A stretch of 62,966 nt of DNA from JAPUME01 sp964605715 (lineage in GTDB: Bacteria > Acidobacteriota > Terriglobia > UBA7540 > JAPUME01): assembly GCA_964605715.1 (NCBI GenBank), contig CAZSDV010000003.1, forward strand, positions 1-62,966, written 5' to 3'. Each line of letters starts with the position of its first letter. Position 1 is the stretch's first letter. Positions 9,273-18,302 of the stretch are shown piece after piece. Both the position numbers and the translations under genes were made by a program. The notes under the pieces are model-generated. The model worked only from the letters and a program-made list of their open reading frames with translations, had not been told where the DNA came from and made no database searches.

Positions 9273-10592
9273 TTGAAAGATATGAAATTTTGCCAGGATT
9301 TAAGGCTTCGCCTTGCAGAGGCACGGGCGCGGACAGATGAGCTTTTCGGGCTACTTCTCCCTGAAGCTATCTTCGACCGTCCAATTCCTGAGCGCCATCG
9401 AAACATTTTTTATCTGGGACACTTTGAAGCCTTTGACTGGAATCTAGTTTGTCGAGGGGGCTTCGGTTGCGAACCCTTCCATGAGTCCTTTGATCAGTTA
9501 TTCGCCTTTGGCATTGACCCGGTGGGTGGCAACCTTCCTATGGATAGCCCTTCAGACTGGCCTTCAGTATCTGAAATTGAGCAATACAACAGGAAGATTA
9601 GAGGGTCGATGGACAAGTACCTACAATCCTTTTCCTTGTCTGCCCCATCACATCCTGTCCTTGAGGGTGGTGCAATTTTCCATATGGCCATTGAACACCG
9701 CTTGATGCATGCTGAAACCTTTGCCTATATGCTCCATCAGCTACCCCTTGACAAAAAGGTTCCGAGAGGGAAACCATCACAGACTATCGCGCCTTTTCAG
9801 GCACGTGAGATGTTAGAGATTCCTGCTGGATCAGCTACTCTGGGACTTGCAAGTCAGGGAAATTCCGGTTTTGGCTGGGACAACGAATTTGAATCGCATA
9901 AAGTCAATGTGGAAGCCTTTCTCATTGAAGCACAGAATGTGACAAATGGTGAGTTCCTAGAGTTTGTTCAATCGGGTGCCTACGCTGACCGTTCATTTTG
10001 GACTATGCGTGACTGGGAATGGAAAAATTCCCAGGGAATCGCTCATCCTGGCCTCTGGTTCAATAAGGGGGGTGACTGGTACTGTCGTACGATGTTTACG
10101 GAGATTCCGCTGCCCCTTCATTGGCCTGTTTATCTGAGCCATGCTGAAGCGTCTGCGTATGCTCGTTGGCGAGGGAAGACACTGCCTTCGGAGGCTCAGT
10201 TTCAACGCGCTGCCTATGGAACTCCTGAAGGGACAGAGAGGGTCTATCCTTGGGGAGACGAGTTGCCTAACTCGGCCCACGGAAATTTCAATTTCCAATT
10301 CTGGGATCCAACTCCTGTGGGGACTTATCCTGATGGGCGAAGTGGGTTTGGCCTTGACGATCCGGTTGGAAATGGTTGGGAGTGGACATCAACACAATTC
10401 GAACCATTTTCAGGTTTTCAGCCATCCCCTTTCTATCCAGACTACTCCGCCAATTCCTTTGATGGGAGGCACTATGTGGTCAAAGGTGGGTCGCCCCGTA
10501 CCGCAACATGCATGTTGCGTCGGTCGTTTCGGAATTGGTTTCAGCCACATTATCCTTATGTCTATGCTACTTTCCGTTGTGTGGACAGTTAA
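9273..10592 (+). CDS. egtB: Ergothioneine sulfoxide synthase EgtB-type nonheme iron enzyme
   Basis: A 439-residue two-domain protein: an N-terminal DinB-like helical bundle and a C-terminal formylglycine-enzyme (SUMF1) fold. The three iron-ligand histidines are visible: H50 in YLGH, and H142 and H146 in the HRLMHAE motif. The SUMF1 part has WRGKTLPSEAQFQRAA, GNGWEWTSTQF and a C-terminal RRSFRNWFQPHYPYVY. EgtB joins a sulfur donor to trimethylhistidine using oxygen. The start is TTG, chosen because GAGGAGG lies 15 bases upstream; the next ATG is three codons later and further from it. egtD follows 15 bases downstream. No egtA, egtC or egtE is present, which fits the cysteine-using EgtB known from Chloracidobacterium, but the donor is not proven here. 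Confidence 0.9.
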   Translation: MKDMKFCQDLRLRLAEARARTDELFGLLLPEAIFDRPIPERHRNIFYLGHFEAFDWNLVCRGGFGCEPFHESFDQLFAFGIDPVGGNLPMDSPSDWPSVSEIEQYNRKIRGSMDKYLQSFSLSAPSHPVLEGGAIFHMAIEHRLMHAETFAYMLHQLPLDKKVPRGKPSQTIAPFQAREMLEIPAGSATLGLASQGNSGFGWDNEFESHKVNVEAFLIEAQNVTNGEFLEFVQSGAYADRSFWTMRDWEWKNSQGIAHPGLWFNKGGDWYCRTMFTEIPLPLHWPVYLSHAEASAYARWRGKTLPSEAQFQRAAYGTPEGTERVYPWGDELPNSAHGNFNFQFWDPTPVGTYPDGRSGFGLDDPVGNGWEWTSTQFEPFSGFQPSPFYPDYSANSFDGRHYVVKGGSPRTATCMLRRSFRNWFQPHYPYVYATFRCVDS

Positions 10593-10607
10593 AAAAAGGA
10601 GCAATGA

Positions 10608-11576
10608 GTGCCTGTTTCTATCTGTTCTTCGGACTTGATATCCGAATTTGGTACTGATGTTCGAGTTGGGCTAGGGCGTTCCGGTCAAAAGACTCTTCCC
10701 TCCAAGTACCTCTACGATGACATTGGCTCCTTGTTGTTTGAAGTCATTTGTTTGCTTCCAGAATATGGCCTAACGCGTGCAGACGAACGCATTTTAAAAG
10801 GTCAGGCTGATGAAATCGCCGACCGGATGAGATATCCTGCCCAGGTGACGGAGCTTGGTGCCGGTACTGGAAAAAAATCCCGGTGGATTCTTGAAACTCT
10901 TTGTCGGCGGCAACCCACGACTTACTATCCGATTGAAATTTCCTCTGGAGCCCTCGACATTTGCCACTGCAGGTTAGCTTGCTTGGAATCATTAACTTTC
11001 AAAGGTTTCAAGGGAACTTACCTGGGGGGTTTAAAGGAGGTCTCCAAGCAACGCTCAAAAGGGGAATCACTTGCGGTTCTATTTCTTGGCAGTACTATAG
11101 GAAATTTTGATGTTGATCAGGCGCAATCATTTCTATGTGAAGTGCAGCGGAATATGGTATCTGGTGATGTGCTCCTGCTTGGGACAGATCTTAAAAAACC
11201 TCTTGTCCGGCTTTTGCCTGCCTACAATGACTCACTTGGGATGACCGCAGCATTTAACTTGAACCTGCTGGCCCGGATAAACCACGAACTGGGAGCCAAT
11301 TTTGATTTGACTAAATTTCAGCATGATGCCCGATACAATTCGCAGACATCCAGCATTGAGATGCATCTCGTTTCCGATGTGGGTCAATCTGTATTTGTTT
11401 CGCATTCTGACTTAGAAGTTTCTTTCCACAAAGGAGAGACGATCTGGACCGAAAGCTGTCGTAAGTTTGAATTGGAAGAGGTTTTCCGGATGGCTAAAAA
11501 AACTGGCTTTAGATGCAAAGCTCAATGGGTTGATGAAGAGTGGCCTTTTGCGGTAAGTCTTTTTGAAGTGGCCTAA
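10608..11576 (+). CDS. egtD: L-histidine N-alpha-methyltransferase EgtD
   Basis: A 322-residue SAM-dependent methyltransferase with the normal EgtD length. Recognisable blocks are YLYDDIGSLLFE, the SAM loop ELGAGTGKKSRWIL, YYPIEISSGAL, FLGSTIGNF, the long AYNDSLGMTAAFNLNLL block and SSIEMHLVS. EgtD trimethylates histidine to hercynine, the EgtB substrate, in the cytoplasm. It starts at GTG with AAGGAG six bases upstream; an overlapping ATG four bases earlier is out of frame. Its tight spacing to egtB makes a two-gene ergothioneine operon. Confidence 0.93.
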   Translation: MPVSICSSDLISEFGTDVRVGLGRSGQKTLPSKYLYDDIGSLLFEVICLLPEYGLTRADERILKGQADEIADRMRYPAQVTELGAGTGKKSRWILETLCRRQPTTYYPIEISSGALDICHCRLACLESLTFKGFKGTYLGGLKEVSKQRSKGESLAVLFLGSTIGNFDVDQAQSFLCEVQRNMVSGDVLLLGTDLKKPLVRLLPAYNDSLGMTAAFNLNLLARINHELGANFDLTKFQHDARYNSQTSSIEMHLVSDVGQSVFVSHSDLEVSFHKGETIWTESCRKFELEEVFRMAKKTGFRCKAQWVDEEWPFAVSLFEVA

Positions 11577-11738
11577 GGGGTCCACCCTGCTTCTTCCTGG
11601 ATATGATATCGGCAAGAAGAAATTCTCAGGACCTCTAGGTTGCAACGAAAGATGTAATCAGGCGAAATGGGTGAGCTTAACTCTCTTTTATCCTTAGGCC
11701 TCATGTTGCATGCTAGCCAGCCAACTTTTTTAAATCAG

Positions 11739-11804
11739 ATACCTTAAGCTGGGTTTATTGACAGTGTTAATCTGTCTTTTCGAGGTTGCGGTGATTTAAG
11801 GTAT
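11739..11804. promoter_or_regulatory. Inverted repeat flanking a promoter-like element upstream of the TonB receptor
   Basis: ATACCTTAA at 11739-11747 and its exact inverse TTAAGGTAT at 11796-11804 bracket a TTGACA at 11758-11763, ending 28 bases before the receptor start. The arrangement looks like paired operator half-sites of a repressor, as is common for nutrient-regulated receptors. The regulator is unknown. Confidence 0.35.
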
Positions 11805-11832
11805 TCCTAAGCTTTTATTTTCAGGGAAGACA

Positions 11833-14166
11833 ATGTTTAAAGTGAATTTATGTCTGACTACTCTGCTGGCGCTCCTGTTGTTAGGAGGAGGGGATATCCT
11901 TTTTGCGCGGCAGCCTCCGGTGATGGGCTTGCAACATGATCAAGGGAGGGTCAAGGGGGTGGTAGTGGACCCGGACCAGATACCAATTTCCGGGGCACTC
12001 GTATCCTTGCAGGGAGCGAAAGTCAGTCTCCAAAAATATAATCGGACAGATCAGGAAGGTAAATTTGAATTTCTGCGCCTTCCTGTTGGTAGATATAGAA
12101 TTCGAATTGCATGGGCACCATTTGAAGTAGCGATCCAAACCTTTGATCTAGGGCTGAATGGAACTGTTGACTTGCGGATGACTCTCCACATTCCACCCTG
12201 GAAGGAAACCTTGACGGTTACGGCTACTGGTTCGGGGCAACGGTTGGGTGATATTCCTACTGAAGTGGACGTGCTAACCGAGGAGGACATCAGGAGATCT
12301 GCTGCGCTAACAACGGCCGGTATCCTGAAGCAAATTCCAAGCTTTAGCCTTTACCGTCGAACCAGTAGCCTGGTTTCTCATCCGACCACGCAAGGAGTGT
12401 CATTGCGTGGCACCGGGGCCAGCGGCGCCAGTCGCACACTCGTGTTGCTGGATGGGGTCCCACACAATGATCCCTTTGGAAATCATGTTTACTGGAGCAA
12501 GATCCCGATTCTACAAATTGACAAGATTGAAGTGGCTAAGGGTGGACTTTCGAACCTCTATGGCAGTTCGGCAATGAGCGGTGTAGTCAATATAGTCACG
12601 AAACGATCAAAACGAAATGACCTTGAAATTAAAGGTCAGGCGGGGCTTAGAGGGATTGGTGATCTGGAGGTGTTTAGCCAGAGGCGATGGGGGCGGTTTG
12701 GTCTAGCTCTGGGTGGCAGGGTATTTCGTATTGGAGGGTATAAGATTGTTCAGTTAGATCAGCGGGGCCCCGTCGATGTAAAGGCTAATTCAAAACACCA
12801 AATCTTTAACTGGCGGCTTGACTACACGCCGAGCCCAAGGATCAGTTTTTTCACTAATGGTCGTGTTTTTCATGAAGATAGAAACAATGGGACTCCTCTC
12901 CAACGAAACTCTACCGAAGAAACGTACTTGGGTGGGGGGGTGAGGGGCCGCACTTCAGATGAAGATTCCTGGCGGGTTAACGTTTTTTCACACATCCAGA
13001 GCTTCGACAGTCATTTTTCGCGGGTTTCACTGGACAGGCAATCAGAATCACTCGCCTTACTCCAGGCTGTTCCCTCGCACGATATTGGAGTCAGCGCACA
13101 GTGGTCTGGTCGAGTATTATCTTCCCATCGAATTTCGGTAGGTGGGGATAGCCGTTGGATTGGCGCGGAGACTCGCGAAGATGTTTTTACCTCAACGAAT
13201 ATGAACATCCGAGACCGCCTTGTAGCGGGGTCCCAACAGTTGACGGGTATCTTTGTGGAGGATGTGATAACTCCGATTCCCCGGGTGATGCTGGTTCTGG
13301 GTGCACGCCTCGACTCACATCAAAATTTTTCCGCATCAAAGCTAGAGATTTTTAACCCCACCATGAAGAACACGTTGACGCAGTTTCCAAATAAAGGAGA
13401 ACTTGCGGTTAGTCCAAAGGTAGGACTTCGATTCCGCCTGCACCCACGATTAGTAGTCCGAAGTTTGCTCTACCAAAGCTTCCGGGCTCCCTCCCTCAAC
13501 GAACTGTATCGCCCTTTCCGAGTTGGGAACGTGTCGACGCAAGCGAACTCGGATCTTATCTCAGAGCGTTTGACAGGTGGAGAGATTGGATTTAACTTTC
13601 CCTTAAGCCCAAAACTTTTCCTTAGAGTGACGGGATTCTGGAATCGACTAAAAGACCCTATTTCAAATGTCACTTTGTCGGTAACCCCAGAGCTTATAAC
13701 CCGGCAGCGACAAAACCTGGGTCGCGTGCGTGCGCGAGGGGTAAGTGCACAGATGGCGTACCGCCTAAGTTCCCGGTGGCGTTTTTGGGGGTCCTATCTG
13801 TTTAACGAATCCACGATAGAAAGTAATCCTGTGCAAGCAGAACTTGAAGGTAGATTTATTCCTCAGGTTCCGAGGCACCGTGCCAGCCTAGGAATAAACT
13901 ATTTTCATCCGAAGCGAGTATTTTTGAATCTTCAATCAAGGTATGAGGGGTTGCGGTTTGACGATGACCAAGGCCATCTCCGGTTGGGTGATTTCTTTGT
14001 TGCCGACGTGAATTTGTCTCGTACATTTAGTAACCACTGGGAACCGTTTCTCTCGATTGAAAATCTATTCAATCGGAGATATCCAGTCCGGGCTATTCCA
14101 ATTGTTATTATTGGGGCTCCGATAACTATTGCGGCGGGAGTTCGATTTCGGTTTCTCCCTTTTTGA
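11833..14166 (+). CDS. TonB-dependent outer-membrane receptor with carboxypeptidase-regulatory-like N-domain
   Basis: A 777-residue outer-membrane receptor. Order: signal peptide (about 1-25, LLALLLLGGGDILFA), a carboxypeptidase-regulatory-like beta-sandwich (GVVVDPDQIPISGALVSLQG to about 120), the plug domain (about 130-255: PTEVDVLTEEDIRRS, QGVSLRGTGASGASRTLVLL, SAMSGVVNIVTK), then a 22-strand-type barrel ending in a terminal phenylalanine, the usual outer-membrane sorting signal. Such receptors import siderophores, cobalamin, sugars or metals using TonB energy. The ligand is not evident; the size and the plug resemble cobalamin and ferric-siderophore types more than SusC types. Two stops (TGA TAA) end it. 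It is a single-gene unit. Confidence 0.92.
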   Translation: MFKVNLCLTTLLALLLLGGGDILFARQPPVMGLQHDQGRVKGVVVDPDQIPISGALVSLQGAKVSLQKYNRTDQEGKFEFLRLPVGRYRIRIAWAPFEVAIQTFDLGLNGTVDLRMTLHIPPWKETLTVTATGSGQRLGDIPTEVDVLTEEDIRRSAALTTAGILKQIPSFSLYRRTSSLVSHPTTQGVSLRGTGASGASRTLVLLDGVPHNDPFGNHVYWSKIPILQIDKIEVAKGGLSNLYGSSAMSGVVNIVTKRSKRNDLEIKGQAGLRGIGDLEVFSQRRWGRFGLALGGRVFRIGGYKIVQLDQRGPVDVKANSKHQIFNWRLDYTPSPRISFFTNGRVFHEDRNNGTPLQRNSTEETYLGGGVRGRTSDEDSWRVNVFSHIQSFDSHFSRVSLDRQSESLALLQAVPSHDIGVSAQWSGRVLSSHRISVGGDSRWIGAETREDVFTSTNMNIRDRLVAGSQQLTGIFVEDVITPIPRVMLVLGARLDSHQNFSASKLEIFNPTMKNTLTQFPNKGELAVSPKVGLRFRLHPRLVVRSLLYQSFRAPSLNELYRPFRVGNVSTQANSDLISERLTGGEIGFNFPLSPKLFLRVTGFWNRLKDPISNVTLSVTPELITRQRQNLGRVRARGVSAQMAYRLSSRWRFWGSYLFNESTIESNPVQAELEGRFIPQVPRHRASLGINYFHPKRVFLNLQSRYEGLRFDDDQGHLRLGDFFVADVNLSRTFSNHWEPFLSIENLFNRRYPVRAIPIVIIGAPITIAAGVRFRFLPF

Positions 14167-14181
14167 TAAGGCGTGATCACA

Positions 14182-15623
14182 CTATTGTGCGGCTGTCTTA
14201 GAAATCTGAAACGACCGCGGGCGGAACAAGAACTGAACGATGTTGCCTTCGTGGGGTTGGTACCAATCAAGTTTAATCGTAGGGATGGGACCGATGTTAA
14301 GTCGGTCAATTTGTGGCGCGTCAATCAGCTGATCCTGCCAGGTTTTTTCCTGAGTTATGGCACTACAGACTAGCGTAGGGCCTATTTGGCCAAGCATGTC
14401 TTCCTGAGGGCATTGAACCACACTTACAAAAGGAAACATGAATTCAGTATTAGCCAAATTTTTCTTGGGGGAGTTGCAATGAATAACCGTAGGCCTCAGG
14501 TATCCACAGTGGGGTTTTTCTACGAGCCGCGGACCGAATTTTGTGGTCACGTCTTCAACTCCTGGTTCTGTGAGCTTTGCAGTAATAGTATCCCAAATCA
14601 CCTTTGCTGCTCCAGGTACGGTAAAGGCGGCTACGCCCGAATCAGGATCTTCGGGTGGCTTAGGTTCCACTGGTCCTAGTCGCTCAGCAAGCGCGTCAGC
14701 GATTTTGCGGGTGTGGCGGGAAGCCCAAATACTGGAACAATTTATGCAGCCGCGCCCACTGTTGAGAAATACACTGTCTGCCATGAGATCAATATAGTTT
14801 TCCCATCGATCTACTACATCGTCGCCTAGCAAAATTTTACTGAAGCCTGGGCCGTGGACCTGGACGCGCGGATTACCTTTGTATCGTTCGACGGTCGGGC
14901 TTCCTCCAAATATTAGACAGCGGTTTACTTGCCCAATCACTTCAGCGCCAACATCTCCACCACCAGGATAAATTGAGACCGCTTCTTTTGGTATACCTGC
15001 CTTAAAGAAAGCAGCGGCCATGCGGTACGGTGTCCAGGGTTCCTGAGGGCCTGGTTTCAGAACTAACCCAACCTGTAAAGGAATCACAGGCAGCCACAAT
15101 GTATGTACTCCTGGGGAGTTGGATGGAAGGACCATTCCNNNNNNNNNNCAACAACAGGCGATTGGACCTGATAACTGACGGTGATGCCCCGAGATTCAAT
15201 TCCATATCCTCGTGCCAAGATGTCTATATCTAGTCCTCGCGTTAACGCGTCCAGGATCTTGTCCATGTTGGTCAGCACAAGGTGATTTTTCCCCATGTTT
15301 CCCTTACACATGTGTTCTGGTAGCCCAGTACTAGCTGATTGTTGCCGGACAAAATCTTCGGGTGTCTGTTCACCGTTGCCCACAGGAAGGACATCTTTCA
15401 GGAAAAGATCTGCTGCTTTTTTCATCATACTGATTAATTCTTGACCTGGGATCTCAGTGAGCATTTCACGCGCACGCCATGCCTGCCTCATGTCACGGGC
15501 CAACAGGCCAGGGTTAGCCTGGCTTACCTTGGCTAATGTCTCACCCGTAACAAAATGAACCACAGGTTCTTCTTCGAGGCTCGTATACGGATGTCCCCAG
15601 CGGAGGACTGGCAAATTCAGCAT
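14182..15623 (-). CDS. Aldehyde dehydrogenase-family protein interrupted by assembly gap
   Basis: The two halves on either side of the N run form one ALDH-superfamily gene of about 480 residues. The N-terminal half ends at SYQVQSPVV. The C-terminal half opens with LPSNSPGVH and shows VLKPGPQEPWTPYRMAAAF, YPGGGDVGAEV, the catalytic cysteine in SGRGCINCSSIW, and a long conserved end (RLNIGPIPTIKLDW). The general-base glutamate of the usual ELGGK motif is missing (here VHGPGFSKILLGDD), as in CoA-acylating members, so I suspect an acyl-CoA or acyl-enzyme reductase. The frame is restored only if the true gap is 2 modulo 3, for example a one-base contig overlap. Start: ATG with GGGAG nine bases upstream; an upstream in-frame TTG at 15650 is weaker. 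Confidence 0.8.
15139..15148. other. Assembly gap (10 N) inside the aldehyde dehydrogenase gene
   Basis: Ten Ns at fixed length suggest a placeholder. The left part leaves one extra base and the right part is in frame at GGA ATG, so the real missing length must be 2 modulo 3. Confidence 0.95.
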
Positions 15624-15886
15624 GGTTTTGTCTCCCAGTGCAAATTTCAATTAACATTACGTATTGTTGCGGCGGTCGGTAGGCCGATGGGTGGAATGGG
15701 TGGAATTGGCAAATGCCCTGCTAAGAGTAATTCTCAAGAGGTGCTGCTGATGTGCTCCTCTAGGGTTATCTATATTTACAGAGCTATATTAGTCTGCCCC
15801 AGAAGGCAAGTCAATGTGGAGGCCCAGGAGAGATCAAAGTATCTTGATGAAACTTAGCTGTTCAAGGACGTTGGTGTTTGTTTCAC

Positions 15887-15916
15887 TTGACATTTCGCTT
15901 TTTTTTCACCGACAAT
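15887..15916 (+). promoter_or_regulatory. lexA promoter
   Basis: A perfect TTGACA (15887-15892) with GACAAT (15911-15916) after an 18-base spacer. Because the upstream ATG at 15915 would fall inside the -10 element, this promoter supports the ATG at 15957 as the lexA start. Confidence 0.55.
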
Positions 15917-15927
15917 GAACAGTGTTC
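15917..15927. promoter_or_regulatory. Candidate LexA operator (SOS box)
   Basis: An 11-base palindrome, GAACAGTGTTC, immediately after the -10 element of lexA, where an autoregulatory LexA site is expected. It uses the same GAAC/GTTC half-sites as the Gram-positive type box (GAAC-N4-GTTC) but with a 3-base spacer. Confidence 0.5.
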
Positions 15928-15956
15928 GAGAGCTGGAATTTAATGGAGTACACGAC

Positions 15957-16631
15957 ATGGCGTTGACCCGGAGACAAAAACAAGTTCTGGATTTCCTAGG
16001 GAGTTTCATTAATCGTAAGGGTTACTCACCGAGTTTCGAAGAGATTAGCGAGGCAATTGGGGTAAGATCGCTAGCCACAGTCCACAAGCATATGGAAACC
16101 CTTGAACGGAAGGGATTTATCAAGCGTAATTACAATTGTAGCCGCTCGGTGGAGGTAGTGGCTGTGCCAGCCAAAACCCCTTTCCGTAAGATTGCTGCTC
16201 GCGTCAGGTCTGGCATCCGAGGTTTGCGTGGCCCTGAATCACTTCGTGCTCCCCAAACAGATCTTCCTTTATTAGGGTTCATTGCTGCGGGTCGCCCTGT
16301 TGAAGCTGTTAGCGAACCAGAAAATATCTCATTGGGAGATGTCGTTGGCTCTAAGGAAGTCTACGTGTTGAAGGTGAAGGGTGATTCAATGATTGAGGAT
16401 CATATTCTTGATGGCGATTACGTCCTGGTGGAAGGTAAGGAGACGGCCAACAATGGGGAAATTGTGGTTGCTTTGACAGATAGTACAGATGCGACCTTGA
16501 AGCGCTTTTTTCGGGAACCGAGAGGACGCATCAGGCTTCAGCCGGCAAATTCCCAGATGGAGCCAATGATGTTTCCCGAACGAGACGTAAAGATCCAGGG
16601 TTGCGTTATTGGAATTCTGCGGAAATACTAG
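15957..16631 (+). CDS. lexA: LexA repressor
   Basis: A 224-residue LexA: N-terminal winged helix (MALTRRQKQVLDFL, SPSFEEISEAIGVRSLATVH), linker, then the S24 self-cleaving domain. The cleavage site Ala111-Gly112 (FIAAGRP), the nucleophile Ser144 (KGDSMIED) and the general-base Lys182 (ATLKRFF) are all present, so RecA-stimulated self-cleavage should work. It represses DNA-damage response genes. The start at 15957 has GGAG eight bases upstream and the canonical MALTRRQ beginning; the ORF also offers an ATG 14 codons earlier, which would overlap the promoter. The linker is longer than in Escherichia coli. Confidence 0.95.
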   Translation: MALTRRQKQVLDFLGSFINRKGYSPSFEEISEAIGVRSLATVHKHMETLERKGFIKRNYNCSRSVEVVAVPAKTPFRKIAARVRSGIRGLRGPESLRAPQTDLPLLGFIAAGRPVEAVSEPENISLGDVVGSKEVYVLKVKGDSMIEDHILDGDYVLVEGKETANNGEIVVALTDSTDATLKRFFREPRGRIRLQPANSQMEPMMFPERDVKIQGCVIGILRKY

Positions 16632-17012
16632 ACTTCAAGGTTTTGCTTTGGGATTCCTTTCGGGTTGGTAGCGTTTCTTCTAGTTCGATTTTTCTTCAGC
16701 AGTTAAATGCCCACAGAAGCCTTTCAGTTTAAGCGAGCTTTTACATGCAAGATTCCAAACACCTTTCCTATGAGAATGTCCTAGGAGAATCTCCCTCTGC
16801 TCATACTAAATAATTGAAGAGAAGAATTATTGTGCCAGGAAACCTGGTGGCTTTTCTCGTTGCAACTTATTTGCTAAAAGAGTTGATAATGAGCTTGGTA
16901 TCACAACTCTATCTAACTGATTATAAGGGGTCTTATTGACACCGGATCGCTGGGGGCTTATGTTGTACTGAAGTGTTTCTATCTTTAATTTTCTTGGAGG
17001 CCCGGAACAATT
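16632..17012. other. Intergenic region before the iron-uptake operon
   Basis: 381 bases with no supported ORF. It holds a small hairpin at 16835-16847 (CCAGG, AAA, CCTGG) that could end the lexA transcript although its T tract is weak, and a good promoter at 16936-16964. Confidence 0.6.
16936..16964 (+). promoter_or_regulatory. Promoter of the iron-uptake operon
   Basis: TTGACA (16936-16941), 17-base spacer, TATGTT (16959-16964), about 50 bases before the FTR1 start. I did not find a classical Fur box overlapping it. Confidence 0.5.
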
Positions 17013-18281
17013 ATGCTCCAGTCACTTGTCATTACATTGCGTGAAGGTGTGGAGGCTGCCCTGGTTATTGGCATTGTAATGACTTACTTGCGAAGAACGG
17101 GTCAGGAGCAGTGGAATCGTGTTGTTTATGGAGGTTTGTTCCTGGCTATAGGAGCCAGTTTGGTTGGCGCGATTGTGGTGGGCCGCATGCAGATTACCGA
17201 GGAAGTTTACGAGGGCTGGCTCCTTTTGTTGGGTTCTGGCTTTGTTTTCACTATGGTGGCTTGGATGTGGCGAACAGGGCGTCATTTAAAAAAACACGTG
17301 GAGAAACAGCTAGAAGTAATTACAACCCGACCCGGCAAAGGACGGGCAGCTGCACTATTTCTGTTCGTTTTTTTGATGGTTTTTCGGGAAGGAATCGAGA
17401 CAGTTCTATTTCTTTCAGCCGTCTCGATTGAGACCACGGCAATTCTGAATTTTACTGGAGGTCTGATTGGCCTAGGGCTAGCGCTTGTCCTGGGAATTGG
17501 CTTTATAAAGGGTAGCATCAATGTAGATCTTCCAAGATTTTTCCGCATCACGACCACTATTCTTATCATTGTTGGTTTTCAGTTACTTGTTTCCTCCGTG
17601 CATGAGTTTTCAGAAGCCCAAATCTTGCCTGGTGGTCCACGGACCATGTCGATTGTTGGGCCACTGGTGAACAATAGCGCCTTCTTTTTCCTTGTGATTA
17701 TTGGGCTGACATTAGTAATGTTTGGAATGGAGAGCTGGAGAGCCCGATATTCCGAACGCAGGGAGTGGAATTCTCTTGGGCCGGCTGAGCAACGCCTTCT
17801 CAGGGCCGAGCAGGCCCGGCAGCGGTTCTGGCTCGTGACGGCTAGCTCGACTGCCATGGCTGTTCTGATATTGATCAGTGCTGAATTCGTTTATTCACGA
17901 GCTAATCAGTCTCTTCCTCCTCCTTTAGGGGCATCAGTTGTGAACGGGGAAGTTCAAATTCCTGTGGCGGCGCTTGCTGACGGAATGTTGGATCGCTATC
18001 AATTGGGAATTGAGGATGAGGAGGTTCGATTTCTGGCGATCCAGGAGCCAAGTGGAAAAGTTCGAGTAGCGTTGGACGCCTGCGAAATTTGTGGATCTCA
18101 GGGGTATTATCAGAACGGAGCAAACGTGGTTTGCGCGAACTGTTCCGCTGCGATCTACGCTCCGAGTATTGGCTTAGCTGGCGGCTGCAATCCTATTCCA
18201 CTTGAACACAAAGTGGAAAGTGATAAGGTGATTATCCCACAGTCGGCGCTCGCAGAAGGTACGAAGTATTTTTCTAGATAG
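17013..18281 (+). CDS. FTR1-family iron permease fused to DUF2318 domain
   Basis: A 422-residue inner-membrane protein. The N-terminal half is an FTR1/EfeU-type permease with seven or so membrane segments and both iron-binding REGxE motifs, REGVE at residues 10-14 and FREGIE in the second repeat. After the last membrane segment (about 285-300) comes a periplasmic DUF2318-like domain with two CxxC pairs (CEIC and CANC) that may bind iron or heme or act in redox. The family imports iron across the inner membrane. It leads an operon with two FtsX-type permeases and an ABC ATPase, as in the Campylobacter p19 iron-uptake locus, but no P19 gene is seen. ATG start with GGAGG 12 bases upstream. Confidence 0.92.
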   Translation: MLQSLVITLREGVEAALVIGIVMTYLRRTGQEQWNRVVYGGLFLAIGASLVGAIVVGRMQITEEVYEGWLLLLGSGFVFTMVAWMWRTGRHLKKHVEKQLEVITTRPGKGRAAALFLFVFLMVFREGIETVLFLSAVSIETTAILNFTGGLIGLGLALVLGIGFIKGSINVDLPRFFRITTTILIIVGFQLLVSSVHEFSEAQILPGGPRTMSIVGPLVNNSAFFFLVIIGLTLVMFGMESWRARYSERREWNSLGPAEQRLLRAEQARQRFWLVTASSTAMAVLILISAEFVYSRANQSLPPPLGASVVNGEVQIPVAALADGMLDRYQLGIEDEEVRFLAIQEPSGKVRVALDACEICGSQGYYQNGANVVCANCSAAIYAPSIGLAGGCNPIPLEHKVESDKVIIPQSALAEGTKYFSR

Positions 18282-18302
18282 CCCAATATGGTATAGGAAG
18301 AT

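Larger units (their letters stand above)
15624..15956. other. Divergent intergenic region between aldehyde dehydrogenase gene and lexA
   Basis: 333 bases with no supported gene. It holds a tandem 9-base repeat (TGGGTGGAA twice, 15688-15705) and, near its right end, the lexA promoter and a palindromic operator candidate. No clear promoter toward the aldehyde dehydrogenase gene was found. Confidence 0.6.

Noticed and set aside
15688..15705. Tandem 9-base repeat as a regulatory iteron array
   Set aside because: Only two copies are present and no replication or regulatory gene context supports it.
15915..15956. Longer LexA starting at the upstream ATG
   Set aside because: That ATG falls within the -10 hexamer of the promoter and lacks a ribosome site; the next ATG gives the canonical MALTRRQ start.
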